Source of the DNA: Stutzerimonas stutzeri
GTDB lineage: Bacteria; Pseudomonadota; Gammaproteobacteria; Pseudomonadales; Pseudomonadaceae
Assembly: GCA_002345575.1 (NCBI GenBank)
Contig: DDVX01000018.1
Location: 186,001-250,000 of the forward strand
DNA: 64,000 nucleotides
Reading direction: 5' to 3'
Below, piece after piece: positions 42,035-50,433 of this stretch (positions are counted from its first letter, which is position 1; every line of letters begins with the position of its first letter). The position numbers were made by a program, and so were the translations under genes. Below the pieces are notes generated by a model. The model had not been told where the DNA came from, did no database searches, and saw only the letters and a program-made list of their open reading frames with translations.

Positions 42035-43108
42035 ATGTACCTCAAGTCGACCTTCCACACCGCAACCGCTACCGCCCTGGCTCTGCTACTCAGCGCCTGC
42101 ACGCCTTCTGATCCTTTCAACGAAACTAGCCAGGCGCTGGCCAACGGCGTGTTGCTGCCGGCATACAGCTACTGGGCCGAAGCCAACCAACGTATGGCCG
42201 CCAGCGGCAAGGCCTTTTGTGCCGACAGCCAAAGCCTGGAGGAGACACGCCAGGCCTATATCGAGGCACAACTGGCCTGGGCTGGGCTGCAGCCGTTACT
42301 GGTCGGCCCCATGGGCGAAGGCAATCGTGCCTGGCAGGTACAGTTCTGGCCCGACAAGAAGAATCTGGTCGGGCGGCAGGTCACTGCGCTATTGAAGAAC
42401 AAGCCCGATGTGACGCGTGCCGACCTGGAAAGCGCCAGTGTCGTGGTGCAGGGTCTTTCGGCCTACGAATACATCCTGTATGACCAGGCTGTTGACCTGA
42501 GCGATGACCAGACCAAAGCGCGCTACTGCCCACTGCTGCAGGCAATTGGCGAGCACCAGCAGCAACTTGGCAGCGACATCCTGCAAGTCTGGCAGAGCAA
42601 AGACGGTATGCAGGCGCAACTTAGCAGCTTTCCCAACGAGCGCTACGCCGAGCCCGCAGAAGCCATCGCCGACATTCTTCGCGTGCAAGTCACCGCACTA
42701 GATGGACTGAAGAAAAAGCTCGGCGCCCCGCTTGGCCGTCAGACCAAGGGCTATCCGCAGCCTTTCCAGGCCGAAGCTTGGCGCAGCGATGCCACGCTTG
42801 GCAGCCTCGACGCCGCCATCGCCGGCGCCCAGCAGCTCTGGCAGGGCCAGCCCGACAAGGGCATGAAGCATTTGATCCCAAGCGATCAAGCCGATCTTGC
42901 CGGCCGTATCGAAGCGGCCTATGCCACGACGCGCCAGCAGCTGGCCGGGCTCGACCAGCCGTTTAGCGTGCTGCTTGCCAACGAGGGCGGACGCCAACAG
43001 CTTGATACGCTCTACAGCAATATCGATGCACTACACCGTCTGCATCAAGGCGAACTGGCCAAGGCGCTAGGCGTGCAGATCGGCTTCAACGCACACGACG
43101 GTGACTGA
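42035..43108 (+). CDS. Second imelysin-family lipoprotein
   Basis: A 357-residue protein with lipoprotein signal (ALALLLSACTPS) and the shorter imelysin type. Where the first protein has GYHAIE, this one has VVQGLSAYEYILYD, so the His of the GxHxxE motif is replaced while the Glu remains; it may bind metal differently. It follows the di-haem gene (with the MITE between) and is two bases before the DUF1513 gene, so the latter two are coupled. Confidence 0.87.
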   Translation: MYLKSTFHTATATALALLLSACTPSDPFNETSQALANGVLLPAYSYWAEANQRMAASGKAFCADSQSLEETRQAYIEAQLAWAGLQPLLVGPMGEGNRAWQVQFWPDKKNLVGRQVTALLKNKPDVTRADLESASVVVQGLSAYEYILYDQAVDLSDDQTKARYCPLLQAIGEHQQQLGSDILQVWQSKDGMQAQLSSFPNERYAEPAEAIADILRVQVTALDGLKKKLGAPLGRQTKGYPQPFQAEAWRSDATLGSLDAAIAGAQQLWQGQPDKGMKHLIPSDQADLAGRIEAAYATTRQQLAGLDQPFSVLLANEGGRQQLDTLYSNIDALHRLHQGELAKALGVQIGFNAHDGD

Positions 43109-43110
43109 AG

Positions 43111-44205
43111 ATGAAACGTCGCGCCTTTCTTGGCCTCGGCGGCGCACTCGCCGCGGCATCCGCCGTCGGCGGCTGGACCCTGTCATACCATGGCGAGCAG
43201 CCGCTTTTGCTATCGGCACGCAACGATGCCGATGGCCGCCACTATGCGGTCGGCTACCGGCTCGATGGCAGCTGCGTGTTTGCCACACCGGTGAACGAAC
43301 GATGTCATGACGTGCACACGCATCCATACCTGCCCCTGGCAATGTTCGTCGGGCGTCGACCCAGTCGCGAGAGCTACCTGATCGACCGCCGCGACGGTAG
43401 CTTGCTGCAGGTTCTGGCAACGCCCGAGGATCGTCACTTCTACGGCCACGGCGTGTTCCACGCCAGTGGTGACTGGTTCTACAGCACCGAGAACGATACC
43501 CGCGATGCCGGTCGTGGCGTACTCGGCATCTACCGTGTCGAAGAGCGACAACTGACTCGCGTTGGCGAGCATTCGACTCACGGCATAGGCCCGCATCAAC
43601 TGCTGTGGATGCCCGATGGCGAGACTCTGGTGATCGCCAACGGCGGCATCCGCACCGAAGCCGACAGTCGCGAGATGATGAACCTCGACGCCATGGAACC
43701 CAGTCTGGTGTTGCTACACCGCGACGGCACTCTGGTCAGCAAGGAACAGCTGCCCGAACGGATGAACAGCGTCCGCCATCTGGCAGTCGCAACCGATGGC
43801 ACCGTAGTGTCCGGGCAACAGTATGAAGGCGAGCCCATGGATCAGGCGCCGCTGCTGGCGATCAAGCGCCCTGGACAGGCGTTTCAGCCCTTTCCACTGG
43901 GCGAAGCACAGCGTCTGTTGATGAACCAGTACACCGCTAGCCTGGCGATCCACGACGAGCTGCGCCTGCTGGCGGTAACCGCACCGCGTGGCAACAAGGT
44001 TCTGCTCTGGGATCTGGACAGCGCCGAACTGCGCCAGGAAATTCATCTGCCCGACTGCGCAGGAGTCTCGGCAACGAAGGAGGGTTTTGTGGTGAGCGCC
44101 GGTCAGGGTCGCTGCAGGTTGCTCGACTGCAGCGGCAAGCGTGTTGTCAGCACACCGCTGGAACTGCCGGCAGGCCTCTGGGACAACCATCTGCGCCTGA
44201 TCTGA
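43111..44205 (+). CDS. DUF1513 protein with Tat signal
   Basis: A 364-residue protein whose N-terminus MKRRAFLGLGG...ALAAASAVGG carries an RR motif typical of Tat export (RRAFLG). The rest has beta-propeller-like strands (VAVTAPRGNKVLLWDLDSAELRQEI, HSTHGIGPHQLLWMPDGETLVIANGG). Function unknown. It is the last gene of the imelysin/di-haem operon, whose four-gene order is conserved in Pseudomonas (PA4370-PA4373 region as I recall). Confidence 0.88.
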   Translation: MKRRAFLGLGGALAAASAVGGWTLSYHGEQPLLLSARNDADGRHYAVGYRLDGSCVFATPVNERCHDVHTHPYLPLAMFVGRRPSRESYLIDRRDGSLLQVLATPEDRHFYGHGVFHASGDWFYSTENDTRDAGRGVLGIYRVEERQLTRVGEHSTHGIGPHQLLWMPDGETLVIANGGIRTEADSREMMNLDAMEPSLVLLHRDGTLVSKEQLPERMNSVRHLAVATDGTVVSGQQYEGEPMDQAPLLAIKRPGQAFQPFPLGEAQRLLMNQYTASLAIHDELRLLAVTAPRGNKVLLWDLDSAELRQEIHLPDCAGVSATKEGFVVSAGQGRCRLLDCSGKRVVSTPLELPAGLWDNHLRLI

Positions 44206-44231
44206 AGGGATTGCTGATCGCTATGGCCGTT

Positions 44232-44462
44232 TCAGCCACGCCCCACCAGGCTTTGCGACATGCTGTAGATGAACAGCAACAGATCCTGGTCGGGCTGCGC
44301 TTCAACCGACGAGGCCTGAAGCGGACGTGGCACCGGACAGTAGCCGGCTAACTCACCTCGCGCTACGACCCTGGCATCGGGTTCGCTCCAGGCGGCCGTG
44401 CACAGCGTGATGACACCCAGCGCACCGACCAGAAACATACCTCGTGCCATTTCAAGATTCAT
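44232..44462 (-). CDS. Small hypothetical secreted protein (76 aa)
   Basis: Begins MNLEMARGMFLVGALGVITLCTAAW, a likely signal peptide, then SEPDARVVARGELAGYCPVP and a C-terminal LLLFIYSMSQSLVGRG. The ATG at 44462 is preceded by AAGGG. No family recognised. It is convergent with the DUF1513 gene (27 bases between stops), upstream of the rplS terminator but on the same strand as rplS. Confidence 0.6.
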   Translation of the reverse strand: MNLEMARGMFLVGALGVITLCTAAWSEPDARVVARGELAGYCPVPRPLQASSVEAQPDQDLLLFIYSMSQSLVGRG

Positions 44463-44567
44463 CACGCAACCCTTTGTTATGTCGTGAGTTGAGATCTCAA
44501 CTTAGTCCAAGGATTGCAAATGCACCTGAGCAAGTGACGAACGGTCATACCTCCAAATTGCGGGCAT

Positions 44568-44597
44568 AAAAAAAAGCAGCCCGAAGGCTGCTTTTTC
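44568..44597. terminator. Terminator of the rplS operon
   Basis: AGCAGCC-CGAA-GGCTGCT hairpin with A and T runs on both sides; on the minus strand it lies 19 bases beyond the rplS stop. Confidence 0.9.
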
Positions 44598-44615
44598 TTG
44601 CAAGGGGAGCAGTCC

Positions 44616-44966
44616 TCAGGACAGCTTTTCCTTGATACGGGCTGCCTTTCCGGACAGCGCGCGGAGGTAGTACAGCTTGGCCTTGCGCACGTCACCGCGG
44701 CGCTTGACGATCAGGCTGTCGACCATCGGGCTGTAGGTCTGGAAAGTACGCTCAACGCCTACGCCGCTGGAGATCTTGCGCACGGTGAAGGCGCTGTTCA
44801 GACCGCGGTTGCGCTTGCCAATCACGACGCCTTCGAACGCCTGCAGACGCTCACGATCGCCTTCCTTTACCTTGACCTGAACGATCACGGTGTCGCCAGG
44901 GGCGAAGGGAGGCAGTTCTTTGCTCATCTGCTCGGCTTCGAGCATCTGGATAATTTTGTTGGTCAT
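44616..44966 (-). CDS. rplS: 50S ribosomal protein L19
   Basis: A 116-residue ribosomal protein of standard length, at the 30S-50S interface. Characteristic blocks are MTNKIIQMLEAEQMSKELPPFAPGD near the start and VERTFQTYSPMVDSLIVKRRGDVRKAKLYYLR further on. It ends the rpsP-rimM-trmD-rplS operon; 45 bases separate it from trmD. Confidence 0.98.
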   Translation of the reverse strand: MTNKIIQMLEAEQMSKELPPFAPGDTVIVQVKVKEGDRERLQAFEGVVIGKRNRGLNSAFTVRKISSGVGVERTFQTYSPMVDSLIVKRRGDVRKAKLYYLRALSGKAARIKEKLS

Positions 44967-45011
44967 GCTGTGTGCTCCTGAGACAAGCCCTTCTGGCCTG
45001 CCATCGATACG

Positions 45012-45764
45012 TTAACTATCGTCCCGCTGACGGATGTATTCCTTCAGCAGCTTCTGTTCTTCCCCAGAAAGCGAGCGGCTATCCAGAAGATCGGCACGGC
45101 GTTCCCAGGTCCTTCCGAGGGACTGCTGCAAACGCCAGCGCCGGATGTGTTCGTGATTGCCGCTGAGCAGCACCTCTGGAACACGTTGATCCGCATACAC
45201 TTCCGGTCGCGTGTAATGCGGGCAGTCGAGCAGGCCGTCGGTAAACGAATCCTCCTCGGCAGAATCAGCATGACCCAGCGCTCCGGGGAGCAAGCGGGTC
45301 ACCGCATCGATCAGCACCATGGCCGGCAGCTCGCCGCCGGACAACACGTAATCGCCAATCGACCATTCTTCGTCGACGTGCGCCTGAATAAAGCGTTCAT
45401 CGATGCCTTCGTAACGCCCGGCGATGAGGATAAGTGCCTCCTCCTTCGCCAGTTCACGGACATCGGCCTGTTTCAGCTGACGTCCCTGCGGCGACAGGTA
45501 AATTACCTTCGCCTTCTCGCCAGCGGCCTGCCTGGCATCAGCCAATGCAAGCTCCAGCGGCTTGATCTTCATCACCATGCCTGGGCCGCCACCGAAGGGA
45601 CGATCATCCACCGTCTGGTGGCGATCTTCGGTATAGGCTCGCGGGTTCCAGCATTTCAGCTGGAGCAGCCCCTGCTTCACGGCGCGACTGGTAATACCGT
45701 AGTCACACACAGCAGCGAACATGTCCGGGAACAGACTGATGACTTCTACACGGAGACTGGACAT
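45012..45764 (-). CDS. trmD: tRNA (guanine-N1)-methyltransferase
   Basis: Methylates G37 of tRNAs with a G36. The 250-residue protein has the trefoil-knot SAM-binding region LILIAGRYEGIDERFIQAHVDEEW and SIGDYVLSGGELPAMVLIDAVTRLLPG. The start was placed at the ATG giving MSSLRVEVISLFPDM; a frame codon at 45788 exists but lies within the rimM end region. It follows rimM by five bases. Confidence 0.97.
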   Translation of the reverse strand: MSSLRVEVISLFPDMFAAVCDYGITSRAVKQGLLQLKCWNPRAYTEDRHQTVDDRPFGGGPGMVMKIKPLELALADARQAAGEKAKVIYLSPQGRQLKQADVRELAKEEALILIAGRYEGIDERFIQAHVDEEWSIGDYVLSGGELPAMVLIDAVTRLLPGALGHADSAEEDSFTDGLLDCPHYTRPEVYADQRVPEVLLSGNHEHIRRWRLQQSLGRTWERRADLLDSRSLSGEEQKLLKEYIRQRDDS

Positions 45765-45769
45765 ATCGC

Positions 45770-46306
45770 TTAGAAGTCCGCGTCCCACTCAACCTGCATC
45801 TCGCCTGCCTCCAGATCGACCTTCAACACGCAGGGGTCGGTATAGGGCAGCAGACGTTCACGATCATCCAGGCTGCCTTCGAACGGCTTGACCACCAGGA
45901 CATCGTTGGCGCCGGTTTCGAGCAGATGGTCGACCTTACCGAGCGTTTGCCCGAGCTGGTTGATGACCGTCAAACCCTGAAGCTGGAACCAGTAATACTC
46001 ATCACCGGTCAATGACGGCAGTTCACTGCGGGGGATGCAGATCTCGAAGTCCGCGTAGGTACGCGCCTCTTCCCGATCACTCAACCCTTTTAGCGTAGCC
46101 ACCAGAATCTTGCCCTGGAGGCGCCCCGTGACCAGCTCAACCTGCTTGACCTCGCCACCTCGCCTAAGCGTCCAGTTGCGATATCCCAGCAGATTGTCGA
46201 TGGGATCGGTAAAGGAATAGACCTTCACGTCACCCCGCACGCCATGCACCGAAACGATCTTGCCGATTACGATCAAATCCTCGGCCGGAGCTGACGTTGT
46301 ATTCAT
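45770..46306 (-). CDS. rimM: Ribosome maturation factor RimM
   Basis: A 178-residue 16S processing factor that binds S19 on the 30S head. The N-terminal RimM domain (IVIGKIVSVHGVRGDVKVYSFTD) is followed by a PRC-barrel domain (YYWFQLQGLTVINQLGQTLGKVDHLLETGANDVLVV). It is between rpsP (5 bases) and trmD (5 bases) in the standard order. Confidence 0.98.
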   Translation of the reverse strand: MNTTSAPAEDLIVIGKIVSVHGVRGDVKVYSFTDPIDNLLGYRNWTLRRGGEVKQVELVTGRLQGKILVATLKGLSDREEARTYADFEICIPRSELPSLTGDEYYWFQLQGLTVINQLGQTLGKVDHLLETGANDVLVVKPFEGSLDDRERLLPYTDPCVLKVDLEAGEMQVEWDADF

Positions 46307-46311
46307 GCGAT

Positions 46312-46563
46312 TCAGGCAGCGGCCTTGGCAGCATCCTTCAGCAGCTGAGCAACGCGCTCAGACGGCTGTGCACCCTGGCTCAGCCAGTAGGTAGCACGTT
46401 CCTGGTTGACGGACAGCTTCACTTCAGCACCCGAAGCAATCGGGTTGAAGAAGCCGATACGCTCAACGAAACGACCATCGCGCGGGTTGCGGCTGTTGGT
46501 CACGGTCAGGTGGTAGAAAGGGCGCTTCTTGGAGCCGCCACGGGCGAGACGAATAGTTACCAT
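46312..46563 (-). CDS. rpsP: 30S ribosomal protein S16
   Basis: An 83-residue protein with the family start VTIRLARGGSKKRPFYHLTV and the block GRFVERIGFFNP. It opens the rpsP-rimM-trmD-rplS operon. Confidence 0.98.
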   Translation of the reverse strand: MVTIRLARGGSKKRPFYHLTVTNSRNPRDGRFVERIGFFNPIASGAEVKLSVNQERATYWLSQGAQPSERVAQLLKDAAKAAA

Positions 46564-46606
46564 GTGAACATCGTTCCTGTAGTCGGTGCTAACTTAAGGC
46601 ACACAC

Positions 46607-46626
46607 TTAAAATGGGCCTATGGCCC
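46607..46626 (-). terminator. Weak terminator-like hairpin between ffh and rpsP
   Basis: Read on the minus strand, GGGCC-ATA-GGCCC followed by ATTTTAAG, between the ffh stop and rpsP start. It sits in a larger TAAAATG...CATTTTA inverted repeat (46608-46644). It may attenuate transcription from ffh into rpsP; the rpsP promoter must be in the same 177 bases. Confidence 0.35.
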
Positions 46627-46740
46627 GAAAGGCCGCGCATTTTACGAGTAAAAGCGGCAAGCATCAAGCTGCAGCCACAAGTAAATGCAAAAGCCGAATC
46701 AATAGATCATTCTCCACGACCGCGCGGCTTGCGGCGCAAG

Positions 46741-48117
46741 TCAGAACTTAGGCATCCCGCCACCGGGGAACATGCCGCTCATCCCGCGCATCATCTTAGT
46801 CATGCCGCCCTTACCAGCGACCTTTTTCATCATTTTCTGCATCTGTTTGTGCTGCTTGATCAACCGCCCGATATCCTGCACCTGGGTGCCGGAGCCCATG
46901 GCGATGCGGCGCTTGCGCGAGCCGCTGATGATGTCCGGATTGCGTCGCTCGACAGGCGTCATCGAGTTGATGATGGCTTCCATCTGCTTGAACTGCTTCT
47001 CCGCCGCCCCTTGGGCGCCGCCCATCTGGGACAGATTCATGCCGCCGATGGAGGGCAGCTTATCCATCAGACCGCCGAGGCCGCCCATGTTCTTCATTTG
47101 CTGCAGCTGGTCGCGGAAGTCTTCCAGATCGAAGCCTTTGCCCTTCTTCAGCTTCTTGGTGAGCTTCTCGGCCTTTTCCCGATCCATGGTCTGCTCGGCC
47201 TGCTCAATCAGACTGAGCACATCACCCATACCAAGAATGCGCGAGGCGATACGATCCGGATGGAAGGGCTCGAGCGCATCGCTCTTCTCCCCCATGCCGA
47301 GGAATTTGATCGGCTTGCCGGTCACCTGTCGTACCGACAGCGCCGCACCACCGCGCGCATCACCATCGACCTTGGTCAGCACCACACCGGTCAGCGGCAA
47401 CGCTTCACCGAAGGCTCGGGCAGTATTCGCCGCATCCTGACCGGTCATGGCATCGACCACGAACAGGGTTTCAGCCGGGTTGACGGCAGCATGTATTGCC
47501 TGGATCTCAGCCATCATCTCGGCATCGATGGCCAGACGACCGGCGGTATCAACCAGTACCACGTCGATGAATTTCAGCTTGGCTTCACGGACCGCCGCCT
47601 GCGCGATATCTACCGGCTTCTGGCTGATATCGGACGGGAAGAAGGTCGCACCGACTTCCGCCGCCAACGTCTCCAGCTGTTTGATGGCCGCAGGACGGTA
47701 GACGTCGGCCGACACCACCATCACGGTCTTCTTCTTGCGCTCCTGCAGGAAGCGCGCAAGCTTGCCGACCGTGGTGGTCTTACCCGCGCCCTGCAGGCCA
47801 GCCATAAGCACCACGGCGGGCGGCGTTACGCTCAACGCCAGGTCTTCGTTGGCCGCGCCCATCAGTTCTTCGAGCTCGGCGCGAACAATCTTCACAAACG
47901 CCTGGCCTGGCGTCAGGCTCTTGGAAACCTCAGTACCGACGGCCCGGTCTTTGACCCTGGCGACGAAATCCTTGACCACCGGCAGCGCGACATCCGCCTC
48001 AAGCAGTGCCATCCGCACTTCGCGCAGGGTGTCCTTGATGTTGTCCTCGGTCAGCTTGGCCTTGCCGGTGACATGGCGAAGCGTTTGCGAGAGGCGATCG
48101 GTTAGGTTTTCAAACAT
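46741..48117 (-). CDS. ffh: Signal recognition particle protein Ffh
   Basis: GTPase that binds 4.5S RNA and signal sequences. The 458 residues include an N domain, the G domain with GLQGAGKTTTVGKLA (G1), DTAGRL (G3) and TKVDGDARGG (G4), and a methionine-rich M domain (e.g. KQMQKMMKKVAGKGGMTKMM). The long antisense frame opposite it is not a gene. Confidence 0.98.
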   Translation of the reverse strand: MFENLTDRLSQTLRHVTGKAKLTEDNIKDTLREVRMALLEADVALPVVKDFVARVKDRAVGTEVSKSLTPGQAFVKIVRAELEELMGAANEDLALSVTPPAVVLMAGLQGAGKTTTVGKLARFLQERKKKTVMVVSADVYRPAAIKQLETLAAEVGATFFPSDISQKPVDIAQAAVREAKLKFIDVVLVDTAGRLAIDAEMMAEIQAIHAAVNPAETLFVVDAMTGQDAANTARAFGEALPLTGVVLTKVDGDARGGAALSVRQVTGKPIKFLGMGEKSDALEPFHPDRIASRILGMGDVLSLIEQAEQTMDREKAEKLTKKLKKGKGFDLEDFRDQLQQMKNMGGLGGLMDKLPSIGGMNLSQMGGAQGAAEKQFKQMEAIINSMTPVERRNPDIISGSRKRRIAMGSGTQVQDIGRLIKQHKQMQKMMKKVAGKGGMTKMMRGMSGMFPGGGMPKF

Positions 48118-48328
48118 GAGCCATTTCCACGCTGAAATGTGGTTAAGGGGCGCGATTATAGAAGCTGCGAGCCCTGCGCCGGTACCCCATCATCACCGCT
48201 ATTGGTGCAGATAGCCAAACCAGGCACGGTAGCGAGTGTCCGATACGCGACAATCGTACATGCCCCTATGCTTTTGAAGCTCCGGGGTTTGTGCCACACT
48301 CAGCAACTTTCGAGCCTGTTAAAAGACT

Positions 48329-49129
48329 ATGCACCCTTTGCTACCGAGCCTGGCTGCCGCCTGTCTCTACGCTGGCATAACCGGATATCAAGGCCTGCGA
48401 CTGGCGCAACGAGCGACGCCGGACAAACGCCTGCTGGCCGCCCTTGGCGTGCTGGCATTGATCGCCCACAGCGTGAGCCTTTTCATCCAGCTGCTTTCGC
48501 CCAGCGGCCTGCACCTGGACTTCTTTACCGCCTCGAGCCTGATTGCCGCGGCAGTAACCCTGCTGATCCTGCTCGCCTTGTCTCGCATGCCGGTTGAGAA
48601 CCTTCTGCTGCTGCTTTTCCCGCTGAGTTGTCTGGCGGTACTTTTCGCCCAGTTCGCACCCTCCGGCACCGCGCCTGCAATCAACGGTGACCCGGGCATT
48701 CTCGCGCATATCCTGTTTTCCATCCTGGCCTATGGGATGCTCACCATCGCCGTGTTCCAGTCTCTGCTGCTGCTCCTGCAGGATCACCACCTCAGGCACA
48801 AGCATCCTTCAGGCGTGATCAGGAACTTCCCACCGCTGCAGACCATGGAAACCCTGCTGTTCGGATTCCTCCTGGCCGGATGGATATTGCTGTCGGCCTC
48901 GCTGATCACCGGCTGGTTGTTTCTCGAAAACCTGTTCGCACAGCATCTGGTACACAAGACCCTGCTTTCGGTCGTCGCCTGGATTGTTTTCGGTCTGCTG
49001 CTGTGGGGTCGCCACCGACTCGGCTGGCGCGGCTACAAAGCCATTCGCTGGACGCTCGCCGGCTTCTGCCTGCTGATGCTGGCCTATTTCGGCAGCAAAC
49101 TGGTTCGCGAATTCATCCTGCACATCTGA
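48329..49129 (+). CDS. Cytochrome c assembly-like membrane protein (CcsA/YpjD type)
   Basis: A 266-residue polytopic protein with eight or so hydrophobic segments (LAAACLYAGITGYQGLRLA at the start) and the cytochrome C assembly domain block GDPGILAHILFSILAYGMLTIAVFQSLLLL-type region around residues 115-150. Members of this family without the WWD motif, as here, are of unclear role; cytochrome biogenesis or inner membrane proteolysis is suggested by family. Divergent from ffh. Confidence 0.87.
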   Translation: MHPLLPSLAAACLYAGITGYQGLRLAQRATPDKRLLAALGVLALIAHSVSLFIQLLSPSGLHLDFFTASSLIAAAVTLLILLALSRMPVENLLLLLFPLSCLAVLFAQFAPSGTAPAINGDPGILAHILFSILAYGMLTIAVFQSLLLLLQDHHLRHKHPSGVIRNFPPLQTMETLLFGFLLAGWILLSASLITGWLFLENLFAQHLVHKTLLSVVAWIVFGLLLWGRHRLGWRGYKAIRWTLAGFCLLMLAYFGSKLVREFILHI

Positions 49130-49139
49130 AGGCAGCCTC

Positions 49140-50432
49140 GTGGAAAGTTTACACCCCGGCTTTTTGCTCGGTTTACTGGTCTTCCTGCTGCTGTGCTCCG
49201 CATTCTTTTCCAGCTCGGAAACCGGAATGCTCAGCCTCAACCGCTATCGTCTCCGGCATCAGGCCAGAGAAGGCCATCGAGGCGCCAAACGCGCCATCGA
49301 GTTGCTGTCCAGACCCGACCGCCTGCTCGGCACCATCCTGGTAGGCAACAACTTCGTCAACATTCTTGCGTCATCGATTGCAACAGTGCTGGCGATGCAG
49401 CTTTGGGGCGAAGCCGGGATCGCCATAGCCACGATCGGCCTGACCATCGTGCTGCTGATCTTTGGTGAAATAACACCCAAGACGCTTGCCGCACTACGGC
49501 CCGAGGCAATCGCCTACCCGGTCAGCCTGCCCCTGCTGATACTGCAGAAAGTGCTGTACCCGCTGGTCGCACTACTTGGCTGGATCAGCAGCGGCCTGCT
49601 CAGGCTGCTTGGCGTCGACCCGTCCAATAAAGGCACCGACAGCCTGTCCACCGAAGAGTTGCGCAGCGTGGTGCGCGAGTCCGGCAGCAACTTGCCGATG
49701 AATCGCCAGAGCATGCTGCTCGGCATTCTCGACCTGGAGCGCGTCACCGTCGATGACATTATGATTCCGCGCAACGAAATCACCGGCATCGACCTCGAAG
49801 ACGACCTTGAAACCATCATCAGCCAGCTGCGCACCACGCCACACACGCGCCTACCAGTATTCCAAAAGGACATCAATCATATCGAGGGCGTCGTCCACAT
49901 GCGGCAGATCGCCCGTCTGCTCAGCCACGATCAGTTGACCAAGGATAGTCTGCTCGACGCCTGTAACGCCCCCTATTTCGTGCCTGAAAACACCCCACTA
50001 TCGACCCAGCTGCTCAACTTTCAGAAGCAGAAAAGGCGAATCGGCATCGTTGTCGACGAGTACGGTGACGTGCTGGGCATCGTCACCCTGGAAGATATTC
50101 TCGAAGAGATCGTCGGTGAATTCAGCAACCAGGACGCCCTGCGCAGTCCCGATATTCACCCCCAGGACGATGGCACGCTGGTTATCGACGGCGCCGCCTA
50201 CCTGCGCGAGATTAACCGCGCCCTCAGTTGGCAGCTGCCCTGTGATGGCCCTAAGACGCTCAATGGGCTGATCACCGAAGCCCTGGAAGAGATTCCCGAT
50301 AGCGGCATCTGCCTGCAGATCGGCGCATATCGACTGGAAGTACTCCAGGCCGCTGACAATCGGGTGAAAAGCGTGAGAGCCTGGCTCGCCGAAGAGGCGG
50401 CTGCAGCCTCCGACGACACCGAACAGCTATAG
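49140..50432 (+). CDS. CNNM/CorC-type protein with CBS domains (YfjD-like)
   Basis: A 430-residue protein starting at GTG, ten bases after the ccsA-like stop, so likely in one operon. It has a DUF21/CNNM membrane domain (LLCSAFFSSSETGMLSLNRYRL in the first 40 residues; ILIFGEITPKTLAALRPEA later), two CBS motifs in the middle (VDDIMIPRNEITGIDLEDDL; RIGIVVDEYGDVLGIVTLEDILEE) and a C-terminal CorC/HlyC transporter-associated domain. The family is linked to Mg2+/Co2+ efflux; the hemolysin label is historical. Confidence 0.93.
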   Translation: MESLHPGFLLGLLVFLLLCSAFFSSSETGMLSLNRYRLRHQAREGHRGAKRAIELLSRPDRLLGTILVGNNFVNILASSIATVLAMQLWGEAGIAIATIGLTIVLLIFGEITPKTLAALRPEAIAYPVSLPLLILQKVLYPLVALLGWISSGLLRLLGVDPSNKGTDSLSTEELRSVVRESGSNLPMNRQSMLLGILDLERVTVDDIMIPRNEITGIDLEDDLETIISQLRTTPHTRLPVFQKDINHIEGVVHMRQIARLLSHDQLTKDSLLDACNAPYFVPENTPLSTQLLNFQKQKRRIGIVVDEYGDVLGIVTLEDILEEIVGEFSNQDALRSPDIHPQDDGTLVIDGAAYLREINRALSWQLPCDGPKTLNGLITEALEEIPDSGICLQIGAYRLEVLQAADNRVKSVRAWLAEEAAAASDDTEQL

Positions 50433-50433
50433 G

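Noticed and set aside
46297..48105. A 602-codon open frame antisense to ffh, rpsP and the region between
   Set aside because: It is the mirror of confirmed ffh and rpsP genes; the translation is low in hydrophobic structure, rich in His and Arg as expected of antisense frames in GC-rich DNA, and matches no family.
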